Shown piece after piece: positions 1 to 15,300 of a stretch of 64,000 nt of DNA (position 1 is the first letter of the stretch; each line of letters begins with the position of its first letter). Both the position numbers and the translations under genes were made by a program. The DNA comes from Sanderia malayensis (taxonomy: Eukaryota; Cnidaria; Scyphozoa; Semaeostomeae; Pelagiidae). The notes below the pieces were generated by a model. It was given only the letters and a program-made list of their open reading frames with translations. It had not been told where the DNA came from and searched no databases. Location of the stretch: NCBI GenBank assembly GCA_013076295.1, contig RQOL01000742.1, forward strand, positions 222,633 through 286,632. The letters are read 5' to 3'.

Positions 1-100
1 AAAACAAATTGTTATACTCTTTTAGTTACTTTTTTCAGTATTATTAACATTTTTTCCCGCAACTTACATTAATCAAAATTAACATTCATTCCCACAAATT

Positions 101-3100
101 GCCCATGATTCCACGTCAATTCAGCGAGAACAAATTGTTATACACTTTTAGTTACCTTTTTGAGTAAAATTGTCATTCATTCCCACAATTTATTTATATT
201 CATTCCCACAAATTGAGCATGATTCCACGTCAATTCAGCGAGAACAAATTGTTATACACTTTTAGTTACTTTTTTTCAGTAATATTAACATTCATTCCCA
301 CAACTTACACTAATCAAAATTAGTATTCATTCCCACAATTTGCGCATGATTCCACTTCAATTCAGCGAAAACAAAATGTTATACTCTTTTAGTTACTTTT
401 TCAGCAATATTAACATTCATTCCCACAATTTATTTAGATTCATTCCCACAATTTGCGCATGATTCCACGTCGATTCAGCGAGAACACTTTGTTATACACT
501 TTTATTTACTTTTTTTCAGTAATATTAACATACATTCCCACAACTTACACTAATCAAAATTAGTATTCATTCCCACAATTTGCGCATGATTCCACTTCAA
601 TTCAGCGAAAACAAATTGTTATACTCTTTTAGTTACTTATTTCAGTATTATTAACATTTTTTCCCGCAACTTACATTAATCAAAATTAACATTCATTCCC
701 ACAAATTGCGCATGATTCCACGTCAATTCAGCGAGAACAAATTGTTATACACTTTTAGTTACCTTTTTGAGTAAAATTGTCATTCATTCCCACAATTTTT
801 TTATACTCATTCCCACAAATTGAGCATGATTCCACGTCAATTCAGCGAGAACAAATTGTTATACACTTTTAGTTACTTTTTTCAGTAATATTAACATTCA
901 TTCCCACAATTTACACCAATAAAAATTAACTTTTATTTCCGCAACTTTCAATAATCAAAATTAACATTCATTCCCACAATTTGCGCATGATTCCACGTCA
1001 ATTCAGCGAGAACAAATTGTTATACTCTTTTAGTTACTTTTTTCAGTAATATTAACATTTTTTCCCGCAACTTACACTAATTAAAATTAGTATTCATTCC
1101 CACAATTTGCGCATGATTCCACTTCAATTCAGCGAAAACAAAATGTTATACTCTTTTAGTTACTTTTTCAGCAATATTAACATTCATTCCCACAATTTAT
1201 TTAGATTCATTCCCACAATTTGCGCATGATTCCACGTCGATTCAGCGAGAACACTTTGTTATACACTTTTATTTACTTTTTTTCAGTAATATTAACATTC
1301 ATTCCCACAACTTACACTAATCAAAATTAGTATTCATTCCCACAATTTGCGCATGATTCCACTTCAATTCAGCGAAAACAAATTGTTATACTCTTTTAGT
1401 TACTTTTTTCAGTATTATTAACATTTTTTCCCGCAACTTACATTAATCAAAATTAACATTCATTCCCACAAATTGCGCATGATTCCACGTCAATTCAGCG
1501 AGAACAAATTGTTATACACTTTTAGTTACCTTTTTGAGTAAAATTGTCATTCATTCCCACAATTTTTTTATACTCATTCCCACAAATTGAGCATGATTCC
1601 ACGTCAATTCAGCGAGAACAAATTGTTATACACTTTTAGTTACTTTTTTCAGTAATATTAACATTCATTCCCACAATTTACACCAATAAAAATTAACTTT
1701 TATTTCCGCAACTTTCAATAATCAAAATTAACATTCATTCCCACAAATTGCCCATGATTCCACGTCAATTCAGCGAGAACAAATTGTTATACACTTTTAG
1801 TTACCTTTTTGAGTAAAATTGTCATTCATTCCCACAATTTATTTATATTCATTCCCACAAATTGAGCATGATTCCACGTCAATTCAGCGAGAACAAATTG
1901 TTATACACTTTTAGTTACTTTTTTTCAGTAATATTAACATTCATTCCCACAACTTACACTAATCAAAATTAGTATTCATTCCCACAATTTGCGCATGATT
2001 CCACTTCAATTCAGCGAAAACAAAATGTTATACTCTTTTAGTTACTTTTTCAGCAATATTAACATTCATTCCCACAATTTATTTAGATTCATTCCCACAA
2101 TTTGCGCATGATTCCACGTCGATTCAGCGAGAACACTTTGTTATACACTTTTATTTACTTTTTTTCAGTAATATTAACATACATTCCCACAACTTACACT
2201 AATCAAAATTAGTATTCATTCCCACAATTTGCGCATGATTCCACTTCAATTCAGCGAAAACAAATTGTTATACTCTTTTAGTTACTTATTTCAGTATTAT
2301 TAACATTTTTTCCCGCAACTTACATTAATCAAAATTAACATTCATTCCCACAAATTGCGCATGATTCCACGTCAATTCAGCGAGAACAAATTGTTATACA
2401 CTTTTAGTTACCTTTTTGAGTAAAATTGTCATTCATTCCCACAATTTTTTTATACTCATTCCCACAAATTGAGCATGATTCCACGTCAATTCAGCGAGAA
2501 CAAATTGTTATACACTTTTAGTTACTTTTTTCAGTAATATTAACATTCATTCCCACAATTTACACCAATAAAAATTAACTTTTATTTCCGCAACTTTCAA
2601 TAATCAAAATTAACATTCATTCCCACAATTTGCGCATGATTCCACGTCAATTCAGCGAGAACAAATTGTTATACTCTTTTAGTTACTTTTTTCAGTAATA
2701 TTAACATTTTTTCCCGCAACTTACACTAATTAAAATTAGTATTCATTCCCACAATTTGCGCATGATTCCACTTCAATTCAGCGAAAACAAAATGTTATAC
2801 TCTTTTAGTTACTTTTTCAGCAATATTAACATTCATTCCCACAATTTATTTAGATTCATTCCCACAATTTGCGCATGATTCCACGTCGATTCAGCGAGAA
2901 CACTTTGTTATACACTTTTATTTACTTTTTTTCAGTAATATTAACATTCATTCCCACAACTTACACTAATCAAAATTAGTATTCATTCCCACAATTTGCG
3001 CATGATTCCACTTCAATTCAGCGAAAACAAATTGTTATACTCTTTTAGTTACTTTTTTCAGTATTATTAACATTTTTTCCCGCAACTTACATTAATCAAA

Positions 3101-3398
3101 ATTAACATTCATTCCCACAAATTGCGCATGATTCCACGTCAATTCAGCGAGAACAAATTGTTATACACTTTTAGTTACCTTTTTGAGTAAAATTGTCATT
3201 CATTCCCACAATTTTTTTATACTCATTCCCACAAATTGAGCATGATTCCACGTCAATTCAGCGAGAACAAATTGTTATACACTTTTAGTTACTTTTTTCA
3301 GTAATATTAACATTCATTCCCACAATTTACACCAATAAAAATTAACTTTTATTTCCGCAACTTTCAATAATCAAAATTAACATTCATTCCCACAATTT
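101..3398. repeat. Two tandem copies of a 1649-bp higher-order repeat
   Basis: Positions 101-1749 and 1750-3398 repeat each other with a constant offset of 1649 bp. Three markers fix the offset: the rare variant TGCCCATGATTCC (near 100 and 1749), the private variant ATTAACATACATTCCCA (near 525 and 2174), and CACCAATAAAAATTAAC (1681 and 3330). Private variants at the same phase show that duplication was of the whole 1649-bp block and recent relative to the divergence among the short units. After 3398 the phase is lost. Confidence 0.9.
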
Positions 3399-6300
3399 GC
3401 GCATGATTCCACGTCAATTCAGCGAGAACACTTTGTTATACATTTTTAGTTACTTTTTTTCAGTAATAATAACATTCATTCCCACAACTTACACTAATCA
3501 AAATTAGTATTCATTCCCACAATTTGCGCATGATTCCACTTCAATTCAGCGAAAACAAATTGTTATACTCTTTTAGTTACTTTTTTCAGTATTATTAACA
3601 TTTTTTCCCGCAACTTACATTAATCAAAATTAACATTCATTCCCACAAATTGCGCATGATTCCACGTCAATACAGCGAGAATAAATTGTTATACACTTTT
3701 AGTTACTTTTTTTCAGTAATATTAACATTCATTCCCACAACTTACACTAATCAAAATTAGTATTCATTCCCACAATTTGCGCATGATTCCACTTCAATTC
3801 AGCGAAAACAAATTGTTATACTCTTTTAGTTACTTTTTTCAGTATTATTAACATTTTTTCCCGCAACTTACATTAATCAAAATTAACATTCATTCCCACA
3901 AATTGCGCATGATTCCTCGTCAATTCAGCGAGAACAAATTGTTATACACTTTTAGTTACCTTTCTGAGTAAAATTGTCATTCATACCCACAATTTATTTA
4001 TATTCATTCCCACAAATTGAGCATGATTCCACGTCAATTCAGCGAGAACACTTTGTTATACGCTTTTAGTTACTTTTTTCAGTAATATTAACATTCATTC
4101 CCACAATTTACACCAATAAAAATTAACTTTTATTTCCGCAACTTTCAATAATCAAAATTAACATTCATTCCCACAATTTGAGCATGATTCCACGTCAATT
4201 CAGCGAGAACAAATTGTTATACTCTTTTAGTTACTTTTATCAGTAATATTAACATTCATTCCCACAATTTACACCAATGAAAATTAACTTTTATTTCCGC
4301 AACTTTCAATAATCAAAATTAACGTTCATTCCCACAATTTGCGCATGATTCCACGTCAATTCAGCGAGAACAAATTGTTATACTCTTTTAGTTACTTTTT
4401 TCAGTAATATTAACATTTTTTCCCGCAACTTACACTAATTAAAATTAACATTCATTCCCACAAATTGCGCATGATTCCAGGTCAATTCAGCGAAGAAAAA
4501 TTCTTATACTCTTTTAATTACTTTTTTCAGTAATATTAACATTTTTTCCCGCAACTTACACTAATTAAAATTAACATTCATTCCCACAAATTGCGCATGA
4601 TTCCACGTCAATTCAGCGAAAACAAATTGTTATACTCTTTTAGTTACTTTTTTCAGTAATATGAACATTCATTCCCACCATTTCCACTAATAAAAGATAA
4701 CACTCATTCCCACAATTTACACTAAAAAAAATTAACTTTTATTCCCGCAACTTACACTAATCAAAATTAGTATTCATTTCCACATTTTGCACATGTTTCC
4801 ACGTCAATTCAGCGAGAACAAACTGTTATACACTTTTAGTTACTTTTTCAGCAATATTAACATTCATTCCCACAATTTATTTAGATTCATTCCCACAATT
4901 TGCGCATGATTCCACGTCGATTCAGCGAGAACACTTTGTTATACACTTTTAGTTACTTTTTTTCAGTAATATTAACATTCATTCCCACAACTTACACTAA
5001 TCAAAATTAGTATTCATTCCCACAATTTGCGCATGATTCCACTTCAATTCAGCGAAAACAAATTGTTATACTCTTTTAGTTACTTTTTTCAGTATTATTA
5101 ACATTTTTTCCCGCAACTTACATTAATCAAAATTAACATTCATTCCCACAAATTGCGCATGATTCCACGTCAATTCAGCGAGAACAAATTGTTATACTCT
5201 TTTAGTTACTTTTTTCAGTATTATTAACATTTTTTCCCGCAACTTACATTAATCAAAATTAACATTCATTCCCACAAATTGCGCATGATTCCACGTCAAT
5301 TCAGCGAGAATAAATTGTTATACACTTTTAGTTACCTTTTTGAGTAAAATTGTCATTCATTCCCACAATTTATTTATATTCATTCCCACAAATTGAGCAT
5401 GATTCCACGTCAATTCAGCGAGAACAAATTGTTATACACTTTTAGTTACTTTTTTCAGTAATATTAACATTCATTCCCACAATTTACACCAATAAAAATT
5501 AACTTTTATTTCCGCAACTTTCAATAATCAAAATTAACGTTCATTCCCACAATTTGCGCATGATTCCACGTCAATTCAGCGAGAACAAATTGTTATACTC
5601 TTTTAGTTACTTTTTCAGTAATATTAACATTCATTCCCACAATTTATTTAGATTCATTCCCACAATTTGCGCATGATTCCACGTCAATTCAGCGAGAACA
5701 AATTGTTATACACTTTTAGTTACTTTTTTCAGTAATATTAACATTCATTCCCACAATTTACACCAACAAAAATTAACTTTTATTCCCGCAACTTACACTA
5801 ATCAAAATTAACATTCATTCCCACAAATTGCGCATGATTTCACGTCAATTCAGCGAGAACAAACTGTTATACACTTTTAGTTACTTTTTCAGCAATATTA
5901 ACATTCATTCCCACAATTTATTTAGATTCATTCCCACAATTTGCGCATGATTCCACGTCAATTCAGCGAGAACACTTTGTTATACACTTTTAGTTACTTT
6001 TTTTCAGTAATATTAACATTCATTCCCGCAACTTACACTAATTAAAATTAACATTCATTCCCACAAATTGCGCATGATTCCAGGTCAATTCAGCGAAGAA
6101 AAATTCTTATACTCTTTTAGTTACTTTTTTCAGTAATATTAACATTTTTTCCCGCAACTTACACTAATTAAAATTAACATTCATTCCCACAAATTGCGCA
6201 TGATTCCACGTCAATTCAGCGAAAACAAATTGTTATACTCTTTTAGTTACTTCAGTAATATGAACATTCATTCCCACCATTTCCACTAATAAGAGATAAC

Positions 6301-9300
6301 ACTCATTCCCACAATTTACACTAAAAAAAATGAACTTTTATTCCCGCAACTTACACTAATCAAAATTAACATTCCTTCCCACAAGTTGCGCATGATTCCA
6401 CGTCAATTCAGCGAGAACAAATTGTTATACACTTTTAGTTACTTTTTCAGTAATATTAACATTCATTCCCACAATTTACAATAATAAAAGATAACACTCA
6501 TTCCCACAATTTACACCAACAAAAATTAACTTTTATTCCCGCAACTTACACTAATCAAAATTAACATTCATTCCCACAAATTGCGCATGATTTCACGTCA
6601 ATTCAGCGAGAACAAACTGTTATACACTTTTAGTTACTTTTTCAGCAATATTAACATTCATTCCCACAATTTATTTAGATTCATTCCCACAATTTGCGCA
6701 TGATTCCACTTCAATTCAGCGAAAACAAATTGTTATATTCTTTTAGTTACTTTTTTCAGTATTATTAACATTTTTTCCCGCAACTTACATTAATCAGAAT
6801 TAACATTCATTCCCACAAATTGCGCATGATTCCACGTCAATTCAGCGAGAATAAATTGTTATACACTTTTAGTTACTTTTTTTCAGTAATATTAACATTC
6901 ATTCCCACAACTTACACTAATCAAAATTAGAATTCATTCCCACAATTTGCGCATGATTCCACTTCAATTCAGCGAAAACAAAATGTTATACTCTTTTAGT
7001 TACTTTTTCAGCAATATTAACATTCATTCCCACAATTTATTTAGATTCATTCCCACAATTTGCGCATGATTCCACGTCGATTCAGCGAGAACACTTTGTT
7101 ATACACTTTTAGTTACTTTTTTTCAGTAATATTAACATTCATTCCCACAACTGACACTAATCAAAATTAGTATTCATTCCCACAATTTGCGCATGATTCC
7201 ACTTCAATTCAGCGAAAACAAATTGTTATACTCTTTTAGTTACTTTTTTCAGTATTATTAACATTTTTTCCCGCAACTTACATTAATCAAAAATAACATT
7301 CATTCCCACAAATTGCGCATGATTCCACGTCAATTCAGCGAGAACAAATTGTTATACACTTTTAGTTACCTTTTTGAGTAAAATTGTCATTCATTCCCAC
7401 AATTTTTTTATACTCTATCCCACAAATTGAGCATGATTCCACGTCAATTCAGCGAGAACAAATTGTTATACACTTTTAGTTACTTTTTTCAGTAATATTA
7501 ACATTCATTCCCACAATTTACACCAATAAAAATTAACTTTTATTTCCGCAACTTTCAATAATCAAAATTAACATTCATTCCCACAATTTGCGCATGATTC
7601 CACGTCAATTCAGCGAGAACAAATTGTTATACTCTTTTAGTTACTTTTTTCAGTAATATTAACATTTTTTCCCGCAACTTACACTAATCAAAATTAACAT
7701 TCATTCCCACAATTTGCGCATGATTCCACGTCAATTCAGCGAAAACAAATTGTTATACACTTTTAGTTACTTTTTTCAGTAATACGAACATTCATTCCCA
7801 CCATTTACACTAACAAAAAATAACACTTATTCCCACAATTTACACTAATTAAAATTAACTTTTATTCCCGCAACTTACACTAATCAAAATTAGTATTCAT
7901 TCCCACAATTTGCGCATGTTTCCATGTCAATTCAGCGAGAAAGAATTGTAATACACTTTTAGTTACCTTTTTGAGCAACATAAACATTCATTCCCACAAT
8001 TTATTTAGATTCATTCCCACAATTTGCGCATGATTCCACGTCAATTCTGCGAGAACAAATTGTTATACACTTTTAGTTACTTTTTTCAGTAATATGAACA
8101 TTCATTTCCCTCATTTACACTAATAAAAGATAACACTCATTCCCACAATTTACACCAACAAAAATTAACTTTTATTCCCGCAACTTACACTAATCAAAAT
8201 TAACATTCATTCCCACAAATTGCGCATGATTTCACGTCAATTCAGCGAGAACAAATTGTTATACACTTTTAGTTACTTTTTCAGTAATACGAACATTCAT
8301 TCCCACCATTTACACTAACAAAAAATAACACTTATTCCCACAATTTACACTAATTAAAATTAACTTTTATTCCCGCAACTTACACTAATCAAAATTAGTA
8401 TTCATTCCCACAATTTGCGCATGTTTCCATGTCAATTCAGCGAGAAAGAATTGTAATACACTTTTAGTTACCTTTTTGAGTAACATCAACATTCATTCCC
8501 ACAATTTATTTAGATTCATTCCCACAATTTGCGCATGATTCCACGTCAATTCTGCGAGAACAAATTGTTATACACTTTTAGTTACTTTTTTCAGTAATAT
8601 GAACATTCATTCCCACAATTTACACTAATAGAAGATGACACTGATTCCCGCAATTTACACTAATCAAAATTGACTTTTATTCCCGCAACTTACACTAATC
8701 AAAATTAGTATTCATTCCCAAAATTTGCGCATGTGTCCACGTCAATGCAGCCAGAACAAATTGTTATACACTTGTAGTTACTTTTTTCAGTAATATTAAC
8801 ATTCATTCCCACAATTTACACTAATAAAAGACAACATTCACTCGCACAATTTACACCAATAAAAATTAACTTTTTTTCCCGAAACTTACACTAATCAAAA
8901 TTAGTATTCATTCCCACAATTTGAGCATGATTCCACGTCAATTCAGCAAGAACAAATTGTTATACACTTTTAGTTACTTTTTCAGTAATATTAACATTCA
9001 TTCCCACAATTTATTTAGATTCATTCCCACAATTTGCGAATGATTCCACGTAAATTCAGCAAGAACAAATTTTTATTCACTTTTAGTTACTTTTTTCAGT
9101 AATATTAACACTCATTCCCACAATTTACACCAACAAAAATTAACTTTTATTCCCGCCACTTACACTAATCAAAATTAACATTGATTCCCGCAAATTGCGC
9201 ATGATTCCTCGTCAATTCAGCGAGAACAAATTGTTATACACTTTTAGTTACTTTTTCAGTAATATTAACATTCATTCCCACATTTTACACTAATAAAAGA

Positions 9301-12300
9301 TAACACTCATTCCCACAATTTAAACCAACAAAAATTAACTTTTATTCCCGCAACTTACACTAATCAAAATTAACATTCATTCACACAAATTGCGCATGAT
9401 TTCACGTCAATTCAGCGAGAACAAATTGTTATACACTTTTAGTTACTTTTTCAGTAATATTAACATTCATTCCCACAATTTACACGAATAAAAGATAACA
9501 CTAATTCCCACAATTTACACTAATAAAAATTAATTTTCCCTCCCACAATTTACACCAATAAAATTCAAGTTTTATTCCCGCAACTTATATTAATCAAAAT
9601 TAACATTCATTCCCACAATTTGCGCATGTTTCCACGTCAATTCAGCGAGATCAAATTGTTATACACTTTTAGTTACTTTTTCAGTAATATTAACATTCAT
9701 TCCCACATTTTACACTAATAAAAGATAACACTCATTCCCACAATTTACACCAACAAAAATTAACTTTTATTCCCGCAACTTCACTAATCAAAATTAACAT
9801 TCATTCCCACAAATTGCGCTTGATTCCACGTCAATTCAGCGAGAACAAATTGTTATACACTTTTAGTTACTTTTTCAGTAATTTTAACATTCATTCCCAC
9901 AATTTACACTAATAAATGATAACACTCATTCCCACAATTTACACCAACAAAAATTAACTTTTATTCCCGCAACTTACACTAATCAAAATTAACATTCATT
10001 CCCACAAATTGCGCATGATTTCACGTCAATTCAGCGAGAACAAATTGTTATACACTTTTATTTACTTTTTCAGTATTATTAACATACATTCCCACCATTT
10101 ACACTAATAAAAATTAACTTTTATTCATGCAACTTACAGTAATGAAAATTAACTTTTATTCCCGCAATTTACACTAATCAAAATTAGTATTCATTCCCAC
10201 AATTTGCGCATGATTCCATGTCAATTCAGCGAGAACAAATTGCTATACTCTTCTAGTTACTTTTTCAGTAATATTAACATTCCTTCCCACAATTTACAAT
10301 AATAAAAGATAGAACTCTTTCCCACAATTTACACTAATAAAAAATAACTTTCATTCACACAATTTACACCAATAAAAATCAACTTTTATTCCCGCAACTT
10401 ACACTAATCAAAATTAACATTCATTCCCACAAATTGCGCATGATTTCACGTCAATTCAGCGAGAACAAATTGTTATACACTTTTATTTACTTTTTCAGTA
10501 ATATTAACATACATTCCCACCATTTACACTAATAAAAATTAACTTTTATTCCCGCAACTTACAGTAATGAAAATTAACTTTTATTCCCGCAATTTACACT
10601 AATCAAAATTAGTATTCATTCCCACAATTTGCGCATGATTCCATGTCAATTCAGCGAGAACAAATTGCTATACTCTTTTAGTTACTTTTTCAGTAATATT
10701 AACATTCCTTCCCACAATTTACAATAATAAAACATAGCACTCTTTCCCACAATTTACACTAATAAAAATTAACTTTCATTCACACAATTTACACCAATAA
10801 AAATCAACTTTTATTCCCGCAACTTACACTAATCAAAATTAACATTCATTCCCACCAATTGCGCATCATTCCACGTCAATCCAGCGAGAACAAATTGTTA
10901 TACACTTTTAGTTACTTTTTCAGTAATATTAACATTCATTCCCACATTTTACACTAATAAAAGATAACTTTCATTCACACAATTTACACCAATAAAAATC
11001 AACTTTTATTCCCGCAACTTACACTAATCAAAATTAACATTCATTCCCACAAATTGCGCATGATTTCACGTCAATTCAGCGAGAACAAATTGTTATACAC
11101 TTTTATTTACTTTTTCAGTAATATTAACATACATTCCCACCATTTACACTAATAAAAATTAACTTTTATTCCCGCAACTTACAGTAATGAAAATTAACTT
11201 TTATTCCCGCAATTTACACTAATCAAAATTAGTATTCATTCCCACAATTTGCGCATTATTCCACTTCAATTCAGCGAAAACAAATTGTTATACTCTTTTA
11301 GTTACTTTTTTCAGTATTATTAACATTTTTTCCCGCAACTTACATTAATCAAAATTAACATTCATTCCCACAAATTGCGCATGATTCCACGTCAATTCAG
11401 CGAGAACAAATTGTTATACACTTTTAGTTACCTTTTTGAGTAAAATTGTCATTCATTCCCACAATTTATTTAGATTCATTGCCACAAATTGAGCATGATT
11501 CCACGTCAATTCAGCGAGAACAAATTGTTATACACTTTTAGTTACTTTTTCAGTAATATTAACATTCATTCCCACAATTTACACTAATAAAAGATAACAC
11601 TCATTCCCACAATTTAAACCAACAAAAATTAACTTTTATTCCCGCAACTTACACTAATCAAAATTAACATTCCTTCCCACAAGTTGCGCATGATTCCACG
11701 TCAATTCAGCGAGAACAAATTGTTATACACTTTTAGTTACTTTTTCAGTAATATTAACATTCATTCCCACAATTTACAATAATAAAAGATAACACTCGTT
11801 CCCACAATTTACACCAACAAAAATTAACTTTTATTCCCGCAACTTACACTAATCAAAATTAACATTCATTCCCACAAATTGCGCATGATTTCACGTCAAT
11901 TCAGCGAGAACAAACTGTTATACACTTTTAGTTACTTTTTCAGCAATATTAACATTCATTCCCACAATTTATTTAGATTCATTCCCACAATTTGCGCATG
12001 ATTCCACGTCAATTCAGCGAGAACACTTTGTTATACACTTTTAGTTACTTTTTTTCAGTAATATTAACATTCATTCCCACAACTTACACTAATCAAAATT
12101 AGTATTCATTCCCACAATTTGCGCATGATTCCACTTCAATTCAGCGAAAACAAATTGTTATACTCTTTTAGTTACTTTTTTCAGTATTATTAACATTTTT
12201 TCCCGCAACTTACATTAATCAAAATTAACATTCATTCCCACAAATTGCGCATGATTCCACGTCAATTCAGCGAGAACAAATTGTTATACACTTTTAGTTA

Positions 12301-15300
12301 CTTTTTTCAGTAATATTAACATTCATTCCCACAATTTACACTGATAAAAGATAACACTCATTCCCACAATTTACACCAACAAAAATTAACTTTTATTCCC
12401 GCAACTTACACTAATCAAAATTAACATTCATTCCCACAAATTGCGCATGATTTCACGTCAATTCAGCGAGAACAAACTGTTATACACTTTTAGTTACTTT
12501 TTCAGCAATATTAACATTCATTCCCACAATTTATTTAGATTCATTCCCACAATTTGCGCATGATTCCACGTCAACTCAGCGAGAACACTTTGTTATACAC
12601 TTTTAGTTACTTTTTTTCAGTAATTCTAACATTCATTCCCACAACTTACACTAATCAAAATTAGTATTCATTCCCACAATTCGCGCATTATTCCACTTCA
12701 ATTCAGCGAAAACAAATTGTTATACTCTTTTAGTTACTTTTTTCAGTATTATTAACATTTTTTCCCGCAACTTACATTAATCAAAATTAACATTCATTCC
12801 CACAAATTGCGCATGATTCCACGTCAATTCAGCGAGAACAAATTGTTATACACTTTTAGTTACCTTTTTGAGTAAAATTGTCATTCATTCCCACAATTTA
12901 TTTAGATTCATTGCCACAAATTGAGCATGATTCCACGTCAATTCAGCGAGAACAAATTGTTATACACTTTTAGTTACTTTTTCAGTAATATTAACATTCA
13001 TTCCCACAATTTACAATAATAAAAGATAACACTCGTTCCCACAATTTACACCAACAAAAATTAACTTTTATTCCCGCAACTTACACTAATCAAAATTAAC
13101 ATTCATTCCCACAAATTGCGCATGATTTCACGTCAATTCAGCGAGAACAAACTGTTATACACTTTTAGTTACTTTTTCAGCAATATTAACATTCATTCCC
13201 ACAATTTATTTAGATTCATTCCCACAATTTGCGCATGATTCCACGTCAATTCAGCGAGAACACTTTGTTATACACTTTTAGTTACTTTTTTTCAGTAATA
13301 TTAACATTCATTCCCACAACTTACACTAATCAAAATTAGTATTCATTCCCACAATTTGCGCATGATTCCACTTCAATTCAGCGAAAACAAATTGTTATAC
13401 TCTTTTAGTTACTTTTTTCAGTATTATTAACATTTTTTCCCGCAACTTACATTAATCAAAATTAACATTCATTCCCACAAATTGCGCATAATTCCACGTC
13501 AATTCAGCGAGAACAAATTGTTATACACTTTTAGTTACCATTTTGAGTAAAATTGTCATTCATTCCCACAATTTACAATAATAAAAGATAACACTCATTC
13601 CCACAATTTACACCAACAAAAATTAACTTTTATTCCCGCAACTTACACTAATCAAAATTAACATTCATTCCCACAAATTGCGCATGATTTCAAGTCAATT
13701 CAGCGAGAACAAACTGTTATACACTTTTAGTTACTTTTTCAGCAATATTAACATTCATTCCCACAATTTATTTAGATTCATTCCCACAATTTGCGCATGA
13801 TTCCACGTCAATTCAGCGAGAACACTTTGTTATACGCTTTTAGTTACTTTTTTTCAGTAATATTAACATTCATTCCCACAACTTACACTAATCAAAATTA
13901 GTATTCATTCCCACAATTTGCGCATGATTCCACTTCAATTCAGCGAAAACAAATTGTTATACTCTTTTAGTTACTTTTTTCAGTATTATTAACATTTTTT
14001 CCCGCAACTTACATTAATCAAAATTAACATTCATTCCCACAAATTGCGCATGATTCCTCGTCAATTCAGCGAGAACAAATTGTTATACACTTTTAGTTAC
14101 CTTTTTGAGTAAAATTGTCATTCATACCCACAATTTATTTATATTCATTCCCACAATTTGAGCATGATTCCACGTCAATTCAGCGAGAACAAATTGTTAT
14201 ACTCTTTTAGTTACTTTTTTCAGTAATATTAACATTCATTCCCACAATTTACACCAATAAAAATTAACTTTTATTTCCGCAACTTACACTAATTAAAATT
14301 AACATTCATTCCCACAAATTGCGCATGATTCCACGTCAATTCAGCGAAAACAAATTATTATACTCTTTTAGTTACTTTTTTCAGTAATATGAACATTCAT
14401 TCCCACCATTTCCACTAATAAAAGATAACACTCATTCCCACAATTTACACCAATAAAAATCAACTTTTATTCCCGCAGCTTACACTAATCAAAATTAACA
14501 TGCATTCCCGCAATTTGGCATGATTCCACGTCAATTCAGCGAAGAAAAATTGTTATACACTTTTAGTTACTTTTTTCAGTTATAATAACATTCATTCCCA
14601 CAATTTACACCAAAAAAATTAACTTTTCTTCCCGCAACACTAATGAAATTCAGGATTCATTCCCACAATTTGCGCATGATTCCAAGTCAATTCAGGGAGG
14701 ACAAATTGTTATACACTTTTAGTTACGTTTTTCAGTAAAATTAACATTCAATCCCACATTTTACACTAATAAAAGATTACTTTCATTCCCACAATTTACA
14801 CCAATAAAAATTAACTTTTTTTTCCGCAGCTTTCAATAATCAAAATTAACATTGAACCCACAAATTGCGCATGATTCCATGTCAATTCAGCGAGAACGAA
14901 TTGTAATACACTTTAAGTTACCTTTTTGAGTAATATTAACATTCATTCCCACAATTTATTTAGATTCATTCCCACAATTTGCGCATGATTCCACGTCAAT
15001 TCAGCGAAAACAAATTGTTATACACTTTTAGTTACTTTTTTCAGTTATAATAACATTCATTCCCACAATTTACACCAAAAAAATTAACTTTTCTTCCCGC
15101 AACACTAATGAAATTCAGGATTCATTCCCACAATTTACACCAATAAAAATTAACTTTTATTTCCGCAGCTTTCAATAATCAAAATTAACATTGAACCCAC
15201 AAATTGCGCATGATTCCATGTCAATTCAGCGAGAACGAATTGTAATACACTTTAAGTTACCTTTTTGAGTAATATTAACATTCATTCCCACAATTTATTT

